From: Umezawaea sp036375055
GTDB lineage: Bacteria; Actinomycetota; Actinomycetes; Mycobacteriales; Pseudonocardiaceae
NCBI RefSeq assembly: GCF_036375055.1
Contig: NZ_DASUSQ010000070.1
Span: forward strand, 1 to 64,000
Reading direction: 5' to 3'
Length of the DNA stretch: 64,000 nt
Shown here: positions 46,687-55,209 of the stretch, piece after piece
Numbering within the stretch: the stretch's first letter is position 1
How the letters are laid out: each line of letters begins with the position of its first letter
Notes under the pieces: model-generated
The model's input: only the letters and a program-made list of their open reading frames with translations
Database searches by the model: none
What the model was told of the DNA's origin: nothing
Made by a program: the position numbers and the translations under genes

Positions 46687-47292
46687 TCACACCACCAGCG
46701 CGGGCCGGTCCGCGTGGTCGTAGCGGACCAGCACGTCGGCGTCGGGGTCGTAGCCGTCGTAGGCGGGCAGCGTCCACCGCCGGTCGGCCGTCGTCTTGCG
46801 GCGCAGCGCGCCGGGGGAGAGCCACAGGTGCACGGTCAGCTCGGCGGGCAGGCCGCGGTCGAGCAGCAGCGTGCCGTCCAGCAGCAGGACACCGCCCTCG
46901 CCCAGCGTCGTGTACGCCGCGCGGCTGGCGCGGTCGGCCTCCGCGTCCCACAGCGACGGCAGGACCTTGCCGGAGCCGCCCGGCTCCAGCGGCGTCAGCA
47001 CCTCGCGCAGCAGACCGCCCGCGTCCAGCCAGTCGTGGCGGAACGCGTCCGGATCGGTGCGGCCGTGCTCCAGGCGCACGGAGGCGGGCCGCAGGAAGTC
47101 GGCGGCCGACACCCGCAGCGCCGGTCGGCCGCGGGCCCGCAGCGGGTCCACGAGCGCGTCGGCCAGCGAGCCGGGCTCGGCGGGGGCGGCGCCGTCCACG
47201 ACCACGCGGGCCCACGCGGTGCGGGGGAGCGCGTCGACCCGCTCGACCAGCTCGTCCACGAGGGTCCCGGGTGTCAGGGAGCGGACCTTCAC
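46687..47292 (-). CDS. Uridine kinase-like protein with degenerate P-loop
   Basis: 201 aa. The fold resembles actinobacterial uridine kinase-like proteins (DFLRP, YDGYDPDADVLVRYDHADRP near the end, LLLDGTLLL and ELTVHLWLSPGALRRKT). Where a kinase has G-x-x-x-x-G-K-S/T, this one reads VDGAAPAEPGSLADAL, with no Lys-Ser/Thr pair. ATP binding by the classical P-loop is therefore unlikely and activity uncertain. GTG 47292 overlaps the stop of the DUF402 gene as GTGA, making a coupled pair. Confidence 0.78.
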   Translation of the reverse strand: MKVRSLTPGTLVDELVERVDALPRTAWARVVVDGAAPAEPGSLADALVDPLRARGRPALRVSAADFLRPASVRLEHGRTDPDAFRHDWLDAGGLLREVLTPLEPGGSGKVLPSLWDAEADRASRAAYTTLGEGGVLLLDGTLLLDRGLPAELTVHLWLSPGALRRKTTADRRWTLPAYDGYDPDADVLVRYDHADRPALVV

Positions 47293-47888
47293 GACAGCGG
47301 GTAGTCCTCCCAGCCGGAGGGCAGGGTCGGCACGGGCCAGTCCGGGTCCGGCCTCCAGTCGGCCCACGCCGGGTCCCACCACGTGTCGCCGGAGGTCAGC
47401 ATCGCCTCGATCTCCTTCCCCTGGCGCCGCACCCGGTCGGCCAGCTCCGCCGAGTACTTCCCCTCGACGACCTGGCGCTCGAAGTCCTCCCGGTCCCGCT
47501 CCACCCACGGCCCGTTCGCTGGAGCCCAGTAGTCCAGCTCGTGGTCGAGCGTGTCGAACCCGAGCGCGGTGCGCCGGTACGGGTCCTGGAGGTTCAGGTA
47601 CCACCCGGTGAACCGCCGCGACGGCCCCTCCCAGTAGAGGTCGACCGAGTAGGCGTCGTCGGGCCGGTGCATCTGGAGCTTCCCGTGCCCGCGCCAGGTC
47701 GCGTTCCCCGCGAGCTGCTTCTCGTGCGGCCACGGGTGGTCCGGGTACCCGAACCGCGTTCCGGGGACCAGGAACACGACCAGCAGCCCCGGCTCGTCCA
47801 CCACGACCCGCGAGGGCGTCACCACCCACGGCTTCCCGTGCAGCACCTCGCGGCGCAGAACCACGTCCCCCGGCTGGAAGTACCCCAT
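47289..47888 (-). CDS. DUF402 domain protein
   Basis: 199 aa. The DUF402 core is seen as GKLQMHRPDDAYSVDLYWEG, WYLNLQDPYRRTALGFDTLD and ELDYWAPANGPWVERDREDF. Related proteins (FomD, YgaC) are metal-dependent nucleoside diphosphate/phosphonate-CMP hydrolases, so phosphatase-type activity is possible. The acidic residues in YRRTALGFDTLDHELDYW match the metal-binding positions. It is coupled to the kinase-like gene downstream. The divergent LPMO gene starts 128 nt away. Confidence 0.88.
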   Translation of the reverse strand: MGYFQPGDVVLRREVLHGKPWVVTPSRVVVDEPGLLVVFLVPGTRFGYPDHPWPHEKQLAGNATWRGHGKLQMHRPDDAYSVDLYWEGPSRRFTGWYLNLQDPYRRTALGFDTLDHELDYWAPANGPWVERDREDFERQVVEGKYSAELADRVRRQGKEIEAMLTSGDTWWDPAWADWRPDPDWPVPTLPSGWEDYPLS

Positions 47889-47956
47889 GCGCCCAGCTTA
47901 GGGGGACCGGTACGCCCATACGGGCCTGGTGCGACAGGTCTGGACCTATGACACTT

Positions 47957-47972
47957 GGTGGTCTAGTCCTCT
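47957..47972. promoter_or_regulatory. DasR-like site (dre) upstream of the LPMO gene
   Basis: GGTGGTCTAGTCCTCT matches 13 of 16 positions of the DasR element AGTGGTCTAGACCACT, including the central TGGTCTAG. It lies 45 nt upstream of the LPMO start. DasR is the GlcNAc-responsive GntR repressor of chitin use in actinomycetes. Confidence 0.7.
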
Positions 47973-48016
47973 GCTGGGTGTCAGGCCGCCAACCGAACAC
48001 TTGTGGGGAGTACCGC

Positions 48017-48649
48017 GTGAAAGCTCGCAAACTCGGTCTGGTGGCGGTCCTCGCGTCGATCGCCGTGGCACTGCCGATGCTCATGACCGGTGTGGCGCAG
48101 GGCCACGGCTCCGCGCAGGGGCCGTTCAGCCGCACGTACAACTGCCGGTGGAACGAGAACCCCGAGGCCCCGACGTCGGGTGGCTGCAAGGCCGCCGTCG
48201 CCGCGGGCGGCACGCAGGCGATGTACGACTGGCACGAGGTCAACATCGCCAACGCGGCGGGCAACAGCCGGTCGATCATCCCGGACGGCAAGCTGTGCAG
48301 CGCGGGCCGCGACAAGTACAAGGGCCTCGACCTGCCCCGCACCGACTGGGCGGCCACGAAGCTCACCAGCGGCGCGGACATCACCTTCCAGCTGAAGGCG
48401 ACGGCCCCGCACCGCGGCACGTTCGAGCTGTTCAGCACCAAGACCGGCTGGAACCCCTCGGCGCCGCTCAAGTGGAGCGACCTCGACCCGTCGTTCGCCA
48501 AGGTCACCGAGCCCGCCATCGCCAACGGCGCCTACCAGATCAACGTGAAGCTCCCGACCGGCAAGACCGGCCGCCACCTGATCTACGTGATCTGGCAGCG
48601 CTCGGACAGCCCGGAGGCCTTCTACTCCTGCTCGGACGTCATCTACTAG
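48017..48649 (+). CDS. Secreted AA10 lytic polysaccharide monooxygenase
   Basis: 210-aa copper enzyme, single-domain AA10, expected to cleave chitin (or cellulose) oxidatively outside the cell. The signal peptide ends so that His30 is the mature N-terminal residue (GVAQG then HGSAQG), half of the copper histidine brace. The second brace His is H73 in MYDWHEVNIAN and the axial Phe is F202 in SPEAFYSCSDVIY. Cysteine pairs and length match chitin-active AA10 proteins such as CBP21. GTG 48017 has GGGGAG seven nt upstream. A DasR-like site upstream supports chitin as substrate. Confidence 0.95.
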   Translation: MKARKLGLVAVLASIAVALPMLMTGVAQGHGSAQGPFSRTYNCRWNENPEAPTSGGCKAAVAAGGTQAMYDWHEVNIANAAGNSRSIIPDGKLCSAGRDKYKGLDLPRTDWAATKLTSGADITFQLKATAPHRGTFELFSTKTGWNPSAPLKWSDLDPSFAKVTEPAIANGAYQINVKLPTGKTGRHLIYVIWQRSDSPEAFYSCSDVIY

Positions 48650-48658
48650 CGCGCGGCA

Positions 48659-48683
48659 CGGGGAGCCCGCGCCGGGCTCCCCG
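48659..48683. terminator. Terminator between LPMO and GAF regulator 1
   Basis: An 11-bp perfect stem (48659-48669 with 48673-48683) with a 3-nt loop lies between the convergent stops of the LPMO and the first GAF regulator. Confidence 0.75.
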
Positions 48684-50150
48684 TCAGCCGTCCGCCTCCA
48701 GCGCGCGGCGCAGCTGCCCCACCACCAGCTCCCGCCGCGCGTCGTCGAACGGCAGCGCCCGCACCAGCAGGCCCAGCGCCTCCGCGTCGGCACGGCCGCC
48801 GTCGGTGCGGGTGAACTCCCACAGGCCTTCCGCGTCCCCCAGCGTGAGCACGGCCCGGCGCACGCCCGCGAGCAGGTCCTCCCGCTCCTCGCGCACCACC
48901 GGCGCCTCCGAGCGCGGCAGCAGCGCTCCCCGGTAGCCCGAGGCGGCGGCGCGCACGTCTCCGCACCTCAGCGCGTCCCGGACCGCGACGAAGTCGCCGC
49001 GCACGTCGGCGCACAGCCGGTACGGCTTGGTCAGCAGCGTGCCCGTGCCGACCTGGGCGCGCAGCCGGTGCAGCTCGGCCCGCACGGTCGCCGGGTTGCC
49101 CCGGTCGCCGTACAGCTTGAGCGCGAGCTGCTCCGCCGTCAGCCCCCGCGGGTGCAGCACCAGCGCCGTCAGCAGCTCCGCGTGCCGCCAGGTCAGCGGC
49201 AGCTCCCGGCCGTTCAGCACCGCGCCGGGGTGCTCGACGCCGAGGAAGGTCAACGACAGCAGCGGCTGCCGCGCCTGGCCGGTCGACTTCGCGACCCGCA
49301 GCAGGTACCCCTCCTCCAGCGGCTCCAGCACGCCCTCGCGGCCGTCGCCCAGCGGCACCCGGTCCGACGCGGGGTCGATCCGCCGCGGCACCAGACCGTG
49401 GGGTTCGGCGATGAGCACCCGTCCGGTGGGGCTGATCAGCGCGCCGGGCTCGCCGCGCAGACCGATGAGGTGCTTCATGTTCCGCGACCGCAGCAGCTCG
49501 TCGCTCGCCGCCTGGCGCAGCTTCAGCTCGCTCTCGGCCAGCCGCGCGGCGGCGGCCACCAGCGCGCCCATCGCCGGGTGCATGATGCTCAGCGGCCCGC
49601 TGATGTCGACCGAGCCGATCGTGGCCCCGCTGTCCGGGTCGTGCACGGGGCTCGCCGCGCACGTCCACCCGTGGTAGGTCCGCACGAGGTGCTCGGCGGA
49701 GTGCACGACGACCGACGTGTCGACCGCGAGGGCGATGCCCATCGCGTTCGTGCCGATGGCGTCCTCGGTCCACCGCGCGCCCGCGGTCAGCCCGACGCCC
49801 TCGGCGGTGCGCCGCACCTCCCGCGCGCCCTCCGTCCACAGGATGTGGCCGTCCGCGTCTGTGATGATCATGACATGCATCGCGTCCTCCGCGATGCCGA
49901 CGAGCGTCTCCCGCAGCACCGGCAGCACGGTCGACAGCGGGTGCCTGGCCCAGCGGTCCGCGACCTCGTCCGGTCCGAGCACGATCGGCGCCTCGTGCCG
50001 GTTCGGGTCGACCTGAGCTGCCAGGGAACGGCTCCAGGACTCGGAGATCAGCGTGCGCGGCGTCAACCCGGCCGGGTCGCCGCCGAGCACCGCGTCGTGC
50101 ACCCGGCTCAACGCACGCGCCTTCGAGCGCTGTTCGCCGCCCCAGAGCAT
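48684..50150 (-). CDS. GAF-domain regulator with winged-helix C-terminus, copy 1
   Basis: 488 aa. The N-terminal part resembles the AcoR sensor region (ISESWSRSLAAQVDPNR) and a GAF domain with MHVMIITDADGHILWTEGA, TNAMGIALA and YHGWTCAASPVHDPD. There is no sigma-54 AAA+ domain. Instead the C-terminus has a winged-helix like that of SARP/OmpR proteins (LTAEQLALKLYGDRGNPATV, RAELHRLRAQVG). It is divergent from an aldehyde dehydrogenase-like gene and highly similar over its full length to the regulator at 51659-53116; together they represent a duplicated regulator-enzyme module. The ligand is probably an aldehyde or a related alcohol (inferred from neighbours). Confidence 0.88.
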   Translation of the reverse strand: MLWGGEQRSKARALSRVHDAVLGGDPAGLTPRTLISESWSRSLAAQVDPNRHEAPIVLGPDEVADRWARHPLSTVLPVLRETLVGIAEDAMHVMIITDADGHILWTEGAREVRRTAEGVGLTAGARWTEDAIGTNAMGIALAVDTSVVVHSAEHLVRTYHGWTCAASPVHDPDSGATIGSVDISGPLSIMHPAMGALVAAAARLAESELKLRQAASDELLRSRNMKHLIGLRGEPGALISPTGRVLIAEPHGLVPRRIDPASDRVPLGDGREGVLEPLEEGYLLRVAKSTGQARQPLLSLTFLGVEHPGAVLNGRELPLTWRHAELLTALVLHPRGLTAEQLALKLYGDRGNPATVRAELHRLRAQVGTGTLLTKPYRLCADVRGDFVAVRDALRCGDVRAAASGYRGALLPRSEAPVVREEREDLLAGVRRAVLTLGDAEGLWEFTRTDGGRADAEALGLLVRALPFDDARRELVVGQLRRALEADG

Positions 50151-50213
50151 CGGTCCTCCCGCTTCCGCCGTCAGGATGACGCGCGCCGGGTCGTCGCGGC
50201 AAGCCGCCCTCGA

Positions 50214-50232
50214 TGCAACGCGACTGCAACGT
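50214..50232 (+). promoter_or_regulatory. Direct-repeat operator, module copy 1
   Basis: TGCAACG, 4 nt, then TGCAACGT. The second repeat starts exactly 17 nt before a TAGGTT -10-like hexamer (50242). The same arrangement with the same spacing occurs in module copy 2 at 53185. Likely binding site of the adjacent GAF regulator. Confidence 0.65.
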
Positions 50233-50286
50233 CGATCTTCCTAGGTTCGGTGGTCCCCGACGCAACCCCAGGCTGGAGACCCCGAC

Positions 50287-51657
50287 ATGGCGAAGTACGC
50301 GGCACCGGGCCGATCGGGCGGCATCGTCTCGTTCCGCGACCAGTACGACCACTTCGTCGGCGGTGAGTACGTGCCCCCCGCGCGGGGCTTCTACTTCGAC
50401 AACACCACACCCGTCACGGGCGAGGTGTTCACCAGGGTCGCCAGGGGCACGGCGGAGGACGTCGACCACGCGCTCGACGCCGCGCACGGGGCCGCGCGGG
50501 CGTGGGGCCGCACCTCGGCCGAGGAGCGCGCCACCGTGCTGTCCGAGGTCGCCGACCGGATCGAGGACAACCTGGAGGTCATCGCCGTCGCCGAGACGTG
50601 GGACAGCGGCAGACCCGTCCGGGAGACGCTGTTCACCGACCTGCCCGCCGCGGCCGAGCACTTCCGCTACTGCGCGGCGGTCGTCCGCGCGCAGGAGGGC
50701 GGGATCTCCCGGTGCGACGGCGACCTGGTCGCCCACCACTTCCACGAACCGCTGGGCGTCGTCGGCATCGCCGTCCCGTGGACCTCCGCGCTGCTCACCA
50801 CCGCCTGGCACCTCGCGCCCGCGCTGGCCGCGGGCAACACCGTGGTGCTCAAGCCGTCCGAGCACACCCCCGCCTCCGTCCACGTGCTCATCGGCCTGAT
50901 CGGAGACCTCCTCCCGCCGGGGGTCCTGAACGTCGTCACCGGCTTCGACGTCGAGGCCGCCGCGCCGCTGGCCGCGAACCGCCGCGTCGCTAAGGCCGTC
51001 GTCGTCCGGGAACCGACCCGCTGGACGCCGACCGTCTACTTCGCCGACCTGACCGAGCGCCAGGACGACCGCTACACCGACGCGCTGGACGGGTTCGCAG
51101 GCTTCACCCTCAACCGGGCGTCGACCGCGCTGGTGCAGAACAGGGCCTACGACCACTTCCTCCTGGACGCCACGGCCCGCATCGGCGCCATCCGCCTCGG
51201 CGACCCCCTCGACCCGGCCACCACGGCGGGTCCGCAGGTCAGCGCCACCCACCTCGCCCGCGTCCTGACCCGCATCGACCAGTGCGACCGCGACGGCGCC
51301 CGGCTGGTCATGGGCGGCGACCCCGTCGAACTGGGCGGCGGCTACTACGTGGCCCCGACGATCTTCGAGACCGACCAGAAGACCCGCGTGGTGCACGAGG
51401 ACTTCACCGGACCCCTCACGCTGGTGAGCCGGTTCGACGACGCGGACGACGCGGTGAAGATCGCGAACGAGGGCCCGCGCTGCCCGTCCGCGAGCGTGTG
51501 GTCCCGCGACAACGGCGTGGCCTACCGCACGGGGAGGGCCATCCGGGCGGGCCGGGTGTGGGTGAACAACCACCCGCCGCACAGCGGTTCCCTCGGCGAG
51601 CGCCGCGAGCTGCTGGAGTCCTACCAGCACACCAAGAACATGGTCGTGGCGTACTGA
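50287..51657 (+). CDS. Aldehyde dehydrogenase pseudoenzyme (active site lost)
   Basis: 456-aa homologue of the aldehyde dehydrogenase at 53255-54778, collinear through residue ~240. Key residues of the intact copy are absent: Asn166 of WNFP is Thr (WTSA); about 22 residues holding the NAD-loop GETTTG and catalytic Glu263 are deleted; and the LNQGEVCTCPSRAL segment with Cys302 shrinks to LNRASTAL. The late EEIFGPV block reads EDFTGPL. The frame stays open, codon bias is normal and the promoter elements are conserved. So this looks like a retained pseudoenzyme or an early in-frame decay product. No dehydrogenase activity is expected. Confidence 0.85.
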   Translation: MAKYAAPGRSGGIVSFRDQYDHFVGGEYVPPARGFYFDNTTPVTGEVFTRVARGTAEDVDHALDAAHGAARAWGRTSAEERATVLSEVADRIEDNLEVIAVAETWDSGRPVRETLFTDLPAAAEHFRYCAAVVRAQEGGISRCDGDLVAHHFHEPLGVVGIAVPWTSALLTTAWHLAPALAAGNTVVLKPSEHTPASVHVLIGLIGDLLPPGVLNVVTGFDVEAAAPLAANRRVAKAVVVREPTRWTPTVYFADLTERQDDRYTDALDGFAGFTLNRASTALVQNRAYDHFLLDATARIGAIRLGDPLDPATTAGPQVSATHLARVLTRIDQCDRDGARLVMGGDPVELGGGYYVAPTIFETDQKTRVVHEDFTGPLTLVSRFDDADDAVKIANEGPRCPSASVWSRDNGVAYRTGRAIRAGRVWVNNHPPHSGSLGERRELLESYQHTKNMVVAY

Positions 51658-51658
51658 G

Positions 51659-53116
51659 CTAGTCCGCCGCGAGCGCCCGCCGCAGCTGACCCGTCACGAG
51701 TTCCTGCCGCAGGTCGCCGAGCGGCAGGGCGTGGACGAGGCGTTCGAGCGCCTCGGCGTCGTCCCGGCCGTCGTCGGTCCTGGTGAACTCCCACAGGGTC
51801 TCCCCGTCCCCGCGCGAGATCACCGCCCGCCGCACGGCGGCCAGCAGGTCCTCCCGCTCCTCGCACACGACCGGCGCCTCGGACCGGGGGAGCAGCGCGC
51901 CCCGGTACCGCGCGGCGGCGGCGGCGACGTCCCCGCCCCGCACCGCCTCCCGCACCGCCACGAAGTCGCCGCGCACCTCCGCGCGCAGCCGGTACGGCCG
52001 CGTCGGCAGGACCCCCTCGCCGAGCTGCGCCCGCAGCCGGTGCATCTCCGCGCGGACGGTCGTGGGGTTGCCGCGCTCGCCGTACAGGCGCAGCGCGAGC
52101 TGCTCCGCCGTCAGACCGGCCGGGTGCAGGGTCAGCGCGGTGAGGATCTCCGCGTGCCGCGTGGACAGCGGCATCTCCCGGCCGTCCAGGACGGCGGTCG
52201 GGTGCTCCGTTCCCAGGAAGGTCAACGACAGCAACGGCATCCGGGCCGGAGCGCCCGCGCGCGGGACGCGGAGCAGGTAGCCCTCGGCCAGCGGTTCGAG
52301 CACGCCGACGCGGCCGTCGGGCAGCACCAGGCGGTCGGAGTCCACGGCGACCCTGGCGGGCAGCGTGCCCAGCGGCTCGGTCGCCAGCACCCGGCCGGTG
52401 GGGCTCAGCAACGCCCCCGGCTCACCGCGCAACGCCGTGAGGTGCCGCATGTTCCGCGCCCGCAACCGCTCGTCGCGGGTGGCGACCCGCACCTGCAACT
52501 GGCCCTCGGCGAGCCGGGCGGCGGCCGACACCAGCGCCCCCATCGCGGGGTGCACGGTCCGCAGCGGCCCGCTGATGTCGACCACGCCGAGGACCCGGCC
52601 GGTGTCGGGGTCGCGAACGGGGCTCGCCGCGCACGTCCACCCGTGGTAGGCCCTGACCAGGTGCTCGGCCGAGTGCACGGTGACCGGCTTGCCCAGCGCC
52701 AGCGCCGTGCCCATCGCGTTCGTCCCGCTGGCGGACTCGCTCCACTGCGCGCCCTCGGTCAGGTGCACGCGGTCGGCGGCCCTGCGGATCTCCGCCTCGC
52801 CCTCGCACCACAGGACGTACCCGTCGGCATCGGTGATGATCATGACGTGCATGGCCTCGTCCGCGATGCTCACCAGCGTCTCGCGCAGCATCGGCAGCAC
52901 GGACGCGAGCGGGTGGGCGTCCCGCAGGTCGACGACCTCCGACGCCTCGTACACGACCGGCGCCTCGCGCTGCTCCGGGTCGACCCGCGCCGCCAGCGAC
53001 CGGTACCACGACTCGGAGATCACCGGACGGGGCTCGCCACCGACACCCGCCAGCACGGAGTCGTACACCCGGCTGAGCGCGTGCGCGTGCCGCTCGGCGT
53101 CGTCGGCTGGGTGCAT
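51659..53116 (-). CDS. GAF-domain regulator with winged-helix C-terminus, copy 2
   Basis: 485 aa. Same architecture as copy 1 at 48684: ISESWYRSLAARVDPEQRE, GAF segment MHVMIITDADGYVLWCEGEA, TNAMGTALALG, YHGWTCAASPVRDPD, and the winged-helix LTAEQLALRLYGERGNPTTV. The stop lies one nt from that of the pseudoenzyme. It is divergent from the intact aldehyde dehydrogenase across 138 nt that contain a direct-repeat operator. It is a good candidate for the direct regulator of the dehydrogenase-DUF779 operon. Confidence 0.88.
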   Translation of the reverse strand: MHPADDAERHAHALSRVYDSVLAGVGGEPRPVISESWYRSLAARVDPEQREAPVVYEASEVVDLRDAHPLASVLPMLRETLVSIADEAMHVMIITDADGYVLWCEGEAEIRRAADRVHLTEGAQWSESASGTNAMGTALALGKPVTVHSAEHLVRAYHGWTCAASPVRDPDTGRVLGVVDISGPLRTVHPAMGALVSAAARLAEGQLQVRVATRDERLRARNMRHLTALRGEPGALLSPTGRVLATEPLGTLPARVAVDSDRLVLPDGRVGVLEPLAEGYLLRVPRAGAPARMPLLSLTFLGTEHPTAVLDGREMPLSTRHAEILTALTLHPAGLTAEQLALRLYGERGNPTTVRAEMHRLRAQLGEGVLPTRPYRLRAEVRGDFVAVREAVRGGDVAAAAARYRGALLPRSEAPVVCEEREDLLAAVRRAVISRGDGETLWEFTRTDDGRDDAEALERLVHALPLGDLRQELVTGQLRRALAAD

Positions 53117-53184
53117 GGGACCTCCCGCACCCAGGATGACCCGCGGTTACCCGTGACCGCAACCCGCGGATTCGCCCGAACGGA

Positions 53185-53203
53185 TGCAACGGACGTGCAA
53201 CGT
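53185..53203 (+). promoter_or_regulatory. Direct-repeat operator, module copy 2
   Basis: TGCAACG, 4 nt, then TGCAACGT. The second repeat starts 17 nt before a TAGCGT hexamer (53213), identical in geometry to module copy 1. The surrounding bases differ, so the repeats stand out as conserved. Confidence 0.7.
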
Positions 53204-53254
53204 GGGGATGCCTAGCGTGAGACGCACACCACGCGACGAAGCGGGAGACGACAC

Positions 53255-54778
53255 ATGGCAGTGTTCGCGGCACCTGGTCAGCCTGGCAGCGTCGTGGCGT
53301 ACCAGGAGCGGTACGACCACTTCATCGGGGGCGAGTACGTGGCCCCGGCCAAGGGCGCCTACTTCGAGAACCCCACCCCCGTCACGGGGCAGGTGTTCAC
53401 CGAGATCGCCAGGGGCACGGCGGAGGACGTCGAGAAGGCCCTGGACGCGGCGCACGGCGCCTCACGCGCGTGGGGTCGGACCTCCCCGACCGAGCGGGCG
53501 AACATCCTCAACAGGATCGCCGACCGCATGGAGGAGAACCTCGAAGCCATCGCGGTCGCCGAGTGCTGGGAGAACGGCAAGCCCGTCCGCGAGACGCTGG
53601 CCGCCGACATCCCCCTGGCCATCGACCACTTCCGCTACTTCGCGGGCGTCATCCGCGCCCAGGAGGGCGGGATCTCGCAGATCGACCAGGACCTGGTGGC
53701 CTACCACTTCCAGGAGCCGCTGGGCGTGGTCGGGCAGATCATCCCGTGGAACTTCCCGATCCTGATGGCCACCTGGAAGCTCGCCCCCGCGCTGGCGGCG
53801 GGCAACTGCGTCGTGCTCAAGCCCGCCGAGCAGACCCCCGCGTCGATCCACGTGCTGCTGAGCTTCATCGCGGACCTGCTGCCGCCGGGCGTCCTCAACG
53901 TGGTCAACGGCTTCGGCGTCGAGGCGGGCAAGCCGCTCGCGTCGAGCAGCCGGATCGCGAAGATCGCGTTCACGGGTGAGACCACCACCGGCAGGCTGAT
54001 CATGCAGTACGCCAGCGAGAACATCATCCCGGTGACGCTGGAGCTGGGCGGCAAGAGCCCGAACATCTTCTTCGAGGACGTGGCCGCGACGCGGGACTCG
54101 TTCTACGACAAGGCTCTTGAGGGCTTCACGATGTTCGCGCTCAACCAGGGCGAGGTCTGCACCTGCCCGTCGCGCGCGCTCATCCAGAGCTCCATCTACG
54201 ACCGGTTCCTGGCCGACGCGACCGAGCGCACGAAGGCCGTGAAGCAGGGAAGCCCCCTGGACACCGAGACGATGATCGGCGCCCAGGCCAGCAACGACCA
54301 GCTGGAGAAGATCCTCTCCTACATCGACATCGGCAAGCAGGAGGGCGCCAGGCTGGTCACCGGTGGCGAGCGCGCCGACCTCGGCGGCGAGCTGTCGGGC
54401 GGCTACTACGTCACGCCGACGATCTTCGAGGGCGACAACAAGATGAGGATCTTCCAGGAGGAGATCTTCGGCCCGGTCGTGTCGGTCACCCGCTTCGACG
54501 ACTACGACGACGCCGTGAAGACCGCCAACGACACGCTCTACGGGCTGGGCGCCGGCGTCTGGTCCCGCGACGGCGGCACGGCCTACCGCGCGGGCCGCGA
54601 CATCCAGGCCGGCCGGGTGTGGGTGAACAACTACCACGCCTACCCGGCGCACGCGGCGTTCGGCGGCTACAAGGACTCCGGCATCGGTCGCGAGAACCAC
54701 AGGATGATGCTCGACCACTACCAGCAGACGAAGAACCTGCTGGTCAGCTACTCGCAGAACGCCCAGGGCTTCTTCTGA
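53255..54778 (+). CDS. NAD-dependent aldehyde dehydrogenase (acetaldehyde type)
   Basis: 507-aa active-looking class 1/2 aldehyde dehydrogenase. Catalytic residues: Asn166 in PWNFPIL, Glu263 in VTLELGGKSPN, Cys302 in NQGEVCTCPSR, and a later EEIFGPV block. The sequence is of the ExaC/AldA type that oxidises acetaldehyde and other short aldehydes. ATG 53255 follows GGGAG. The next gene, DUF779, overlaps its stop by one base, a pairing common for this enzyme type. The GAF regulator facing it and the TGCAACG repeats suggest induction by the aldehyde or a parent alcohol. Confidence 0.95.
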   Translation: MAVFAAPGQPGSVVAYQERYDHFIGGEYVAPAKGAYFENPTPVTGQVFTEIARGTAEDVEKALDAAHGASRAWGRTSPTERANILNRIADRMEENLEAIAVAECWENGKPVRETLAADIPLAIDHFRYFAGVIRAQEGGISQIDQDLVAYHFQEPLGVVGQIIPWNFPILMATWKLAPALAAGNCVVLKPAEQTPASIHVLLSFIADLLPPGVLNVVNGFGVEAGKPLASSSRIAKIAFTGETTTGRLIMQYASENIIPVTLELGGKSPNIFFEDVAATRDSFYDKALEGFTMFALNQGEVCTCPSRALIQSSIYDRFLADATERTKAVKQGSPLDTETMIGAQASNDQLEKILSYIDIGKQEGARLVTGGERADLGGELSGGYYVTPTIFEGDNKMRIFQEEIFGPVVSVTRFDDYDDAVKTANDTLYGLGAGVWSRDGGTAYRAGRDIQAGRVWVNNYHAYPAHAAFGGYKDSGIGRENHRMMLDHYQQTKNLLVSYSQNAQGFF

Positions 54779-55143
54779 TGAACCGCGTCGACCTCACGGA
54801 GGCGGCGGCCGACCTCGTCCGCCGCCTCCGCGAGGACAACGGCCCGCTGATGTTCCACCAGTCCGGCGGGTGCTGCGACGGCAGCGCCCCGATGTGCTAC
54901 CCGGCGGGCGAGTTCCGCACGGGCGGCTCGGACGTCCACCTCGGCGACCTCGTCGTGGACGACGAGGCGGTGCCGGTGTGGATGTCCGCCAGGCAGTTCG
55001 AGCTCTGGCGGCACACCCACCTCACCATCGACGTCGTGCCGGGCCGGGGCGGCGGGTTCTCGCTGGAGGCCCCGCTCGGCGTCCGGTTCCTGATCCGCTC
55101 GCGCTTGCTCACCGACGAGGAATCGTTGGCGTTGAACGGTTGA
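54778..55143 (+). CDS. DUF779 domain protein
   Basis: 121 aa. The family signature is clear: MFHQSGGCCDGSAPMCYPAG, with three conserved Cys likely to bind metal or form a thiol site, and HLTIDVVPGRGGGFSLEAP. DUF779 proteins accompany acetaldehyde-type dehydrogenases in many actinobacteria and proteobacteria; their biochemical role is unknown. The ATG overlaps the dehydrogenase stop (TGATG), so the two are translationally coupled. Confidence 0.9.
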   Translation: MNRVDLTEAAADLVRRLREDNGPLMFHQSGGCCDGSAPMCYPAGEFRTGGSDVHLGDLVVDDEAVPVWMSARQFELWRHTHLTIDVVPGRGGGFSLEAPLGVRFLIRSRLLTDEESLALNG

Positions 55144-55209
55144 GGCCTTCTCGTCGGGTTCCCCTCGCTATCGTGGTCGTGATCCGTCGACCGTTCCGGG
55201 GGGAACTCG

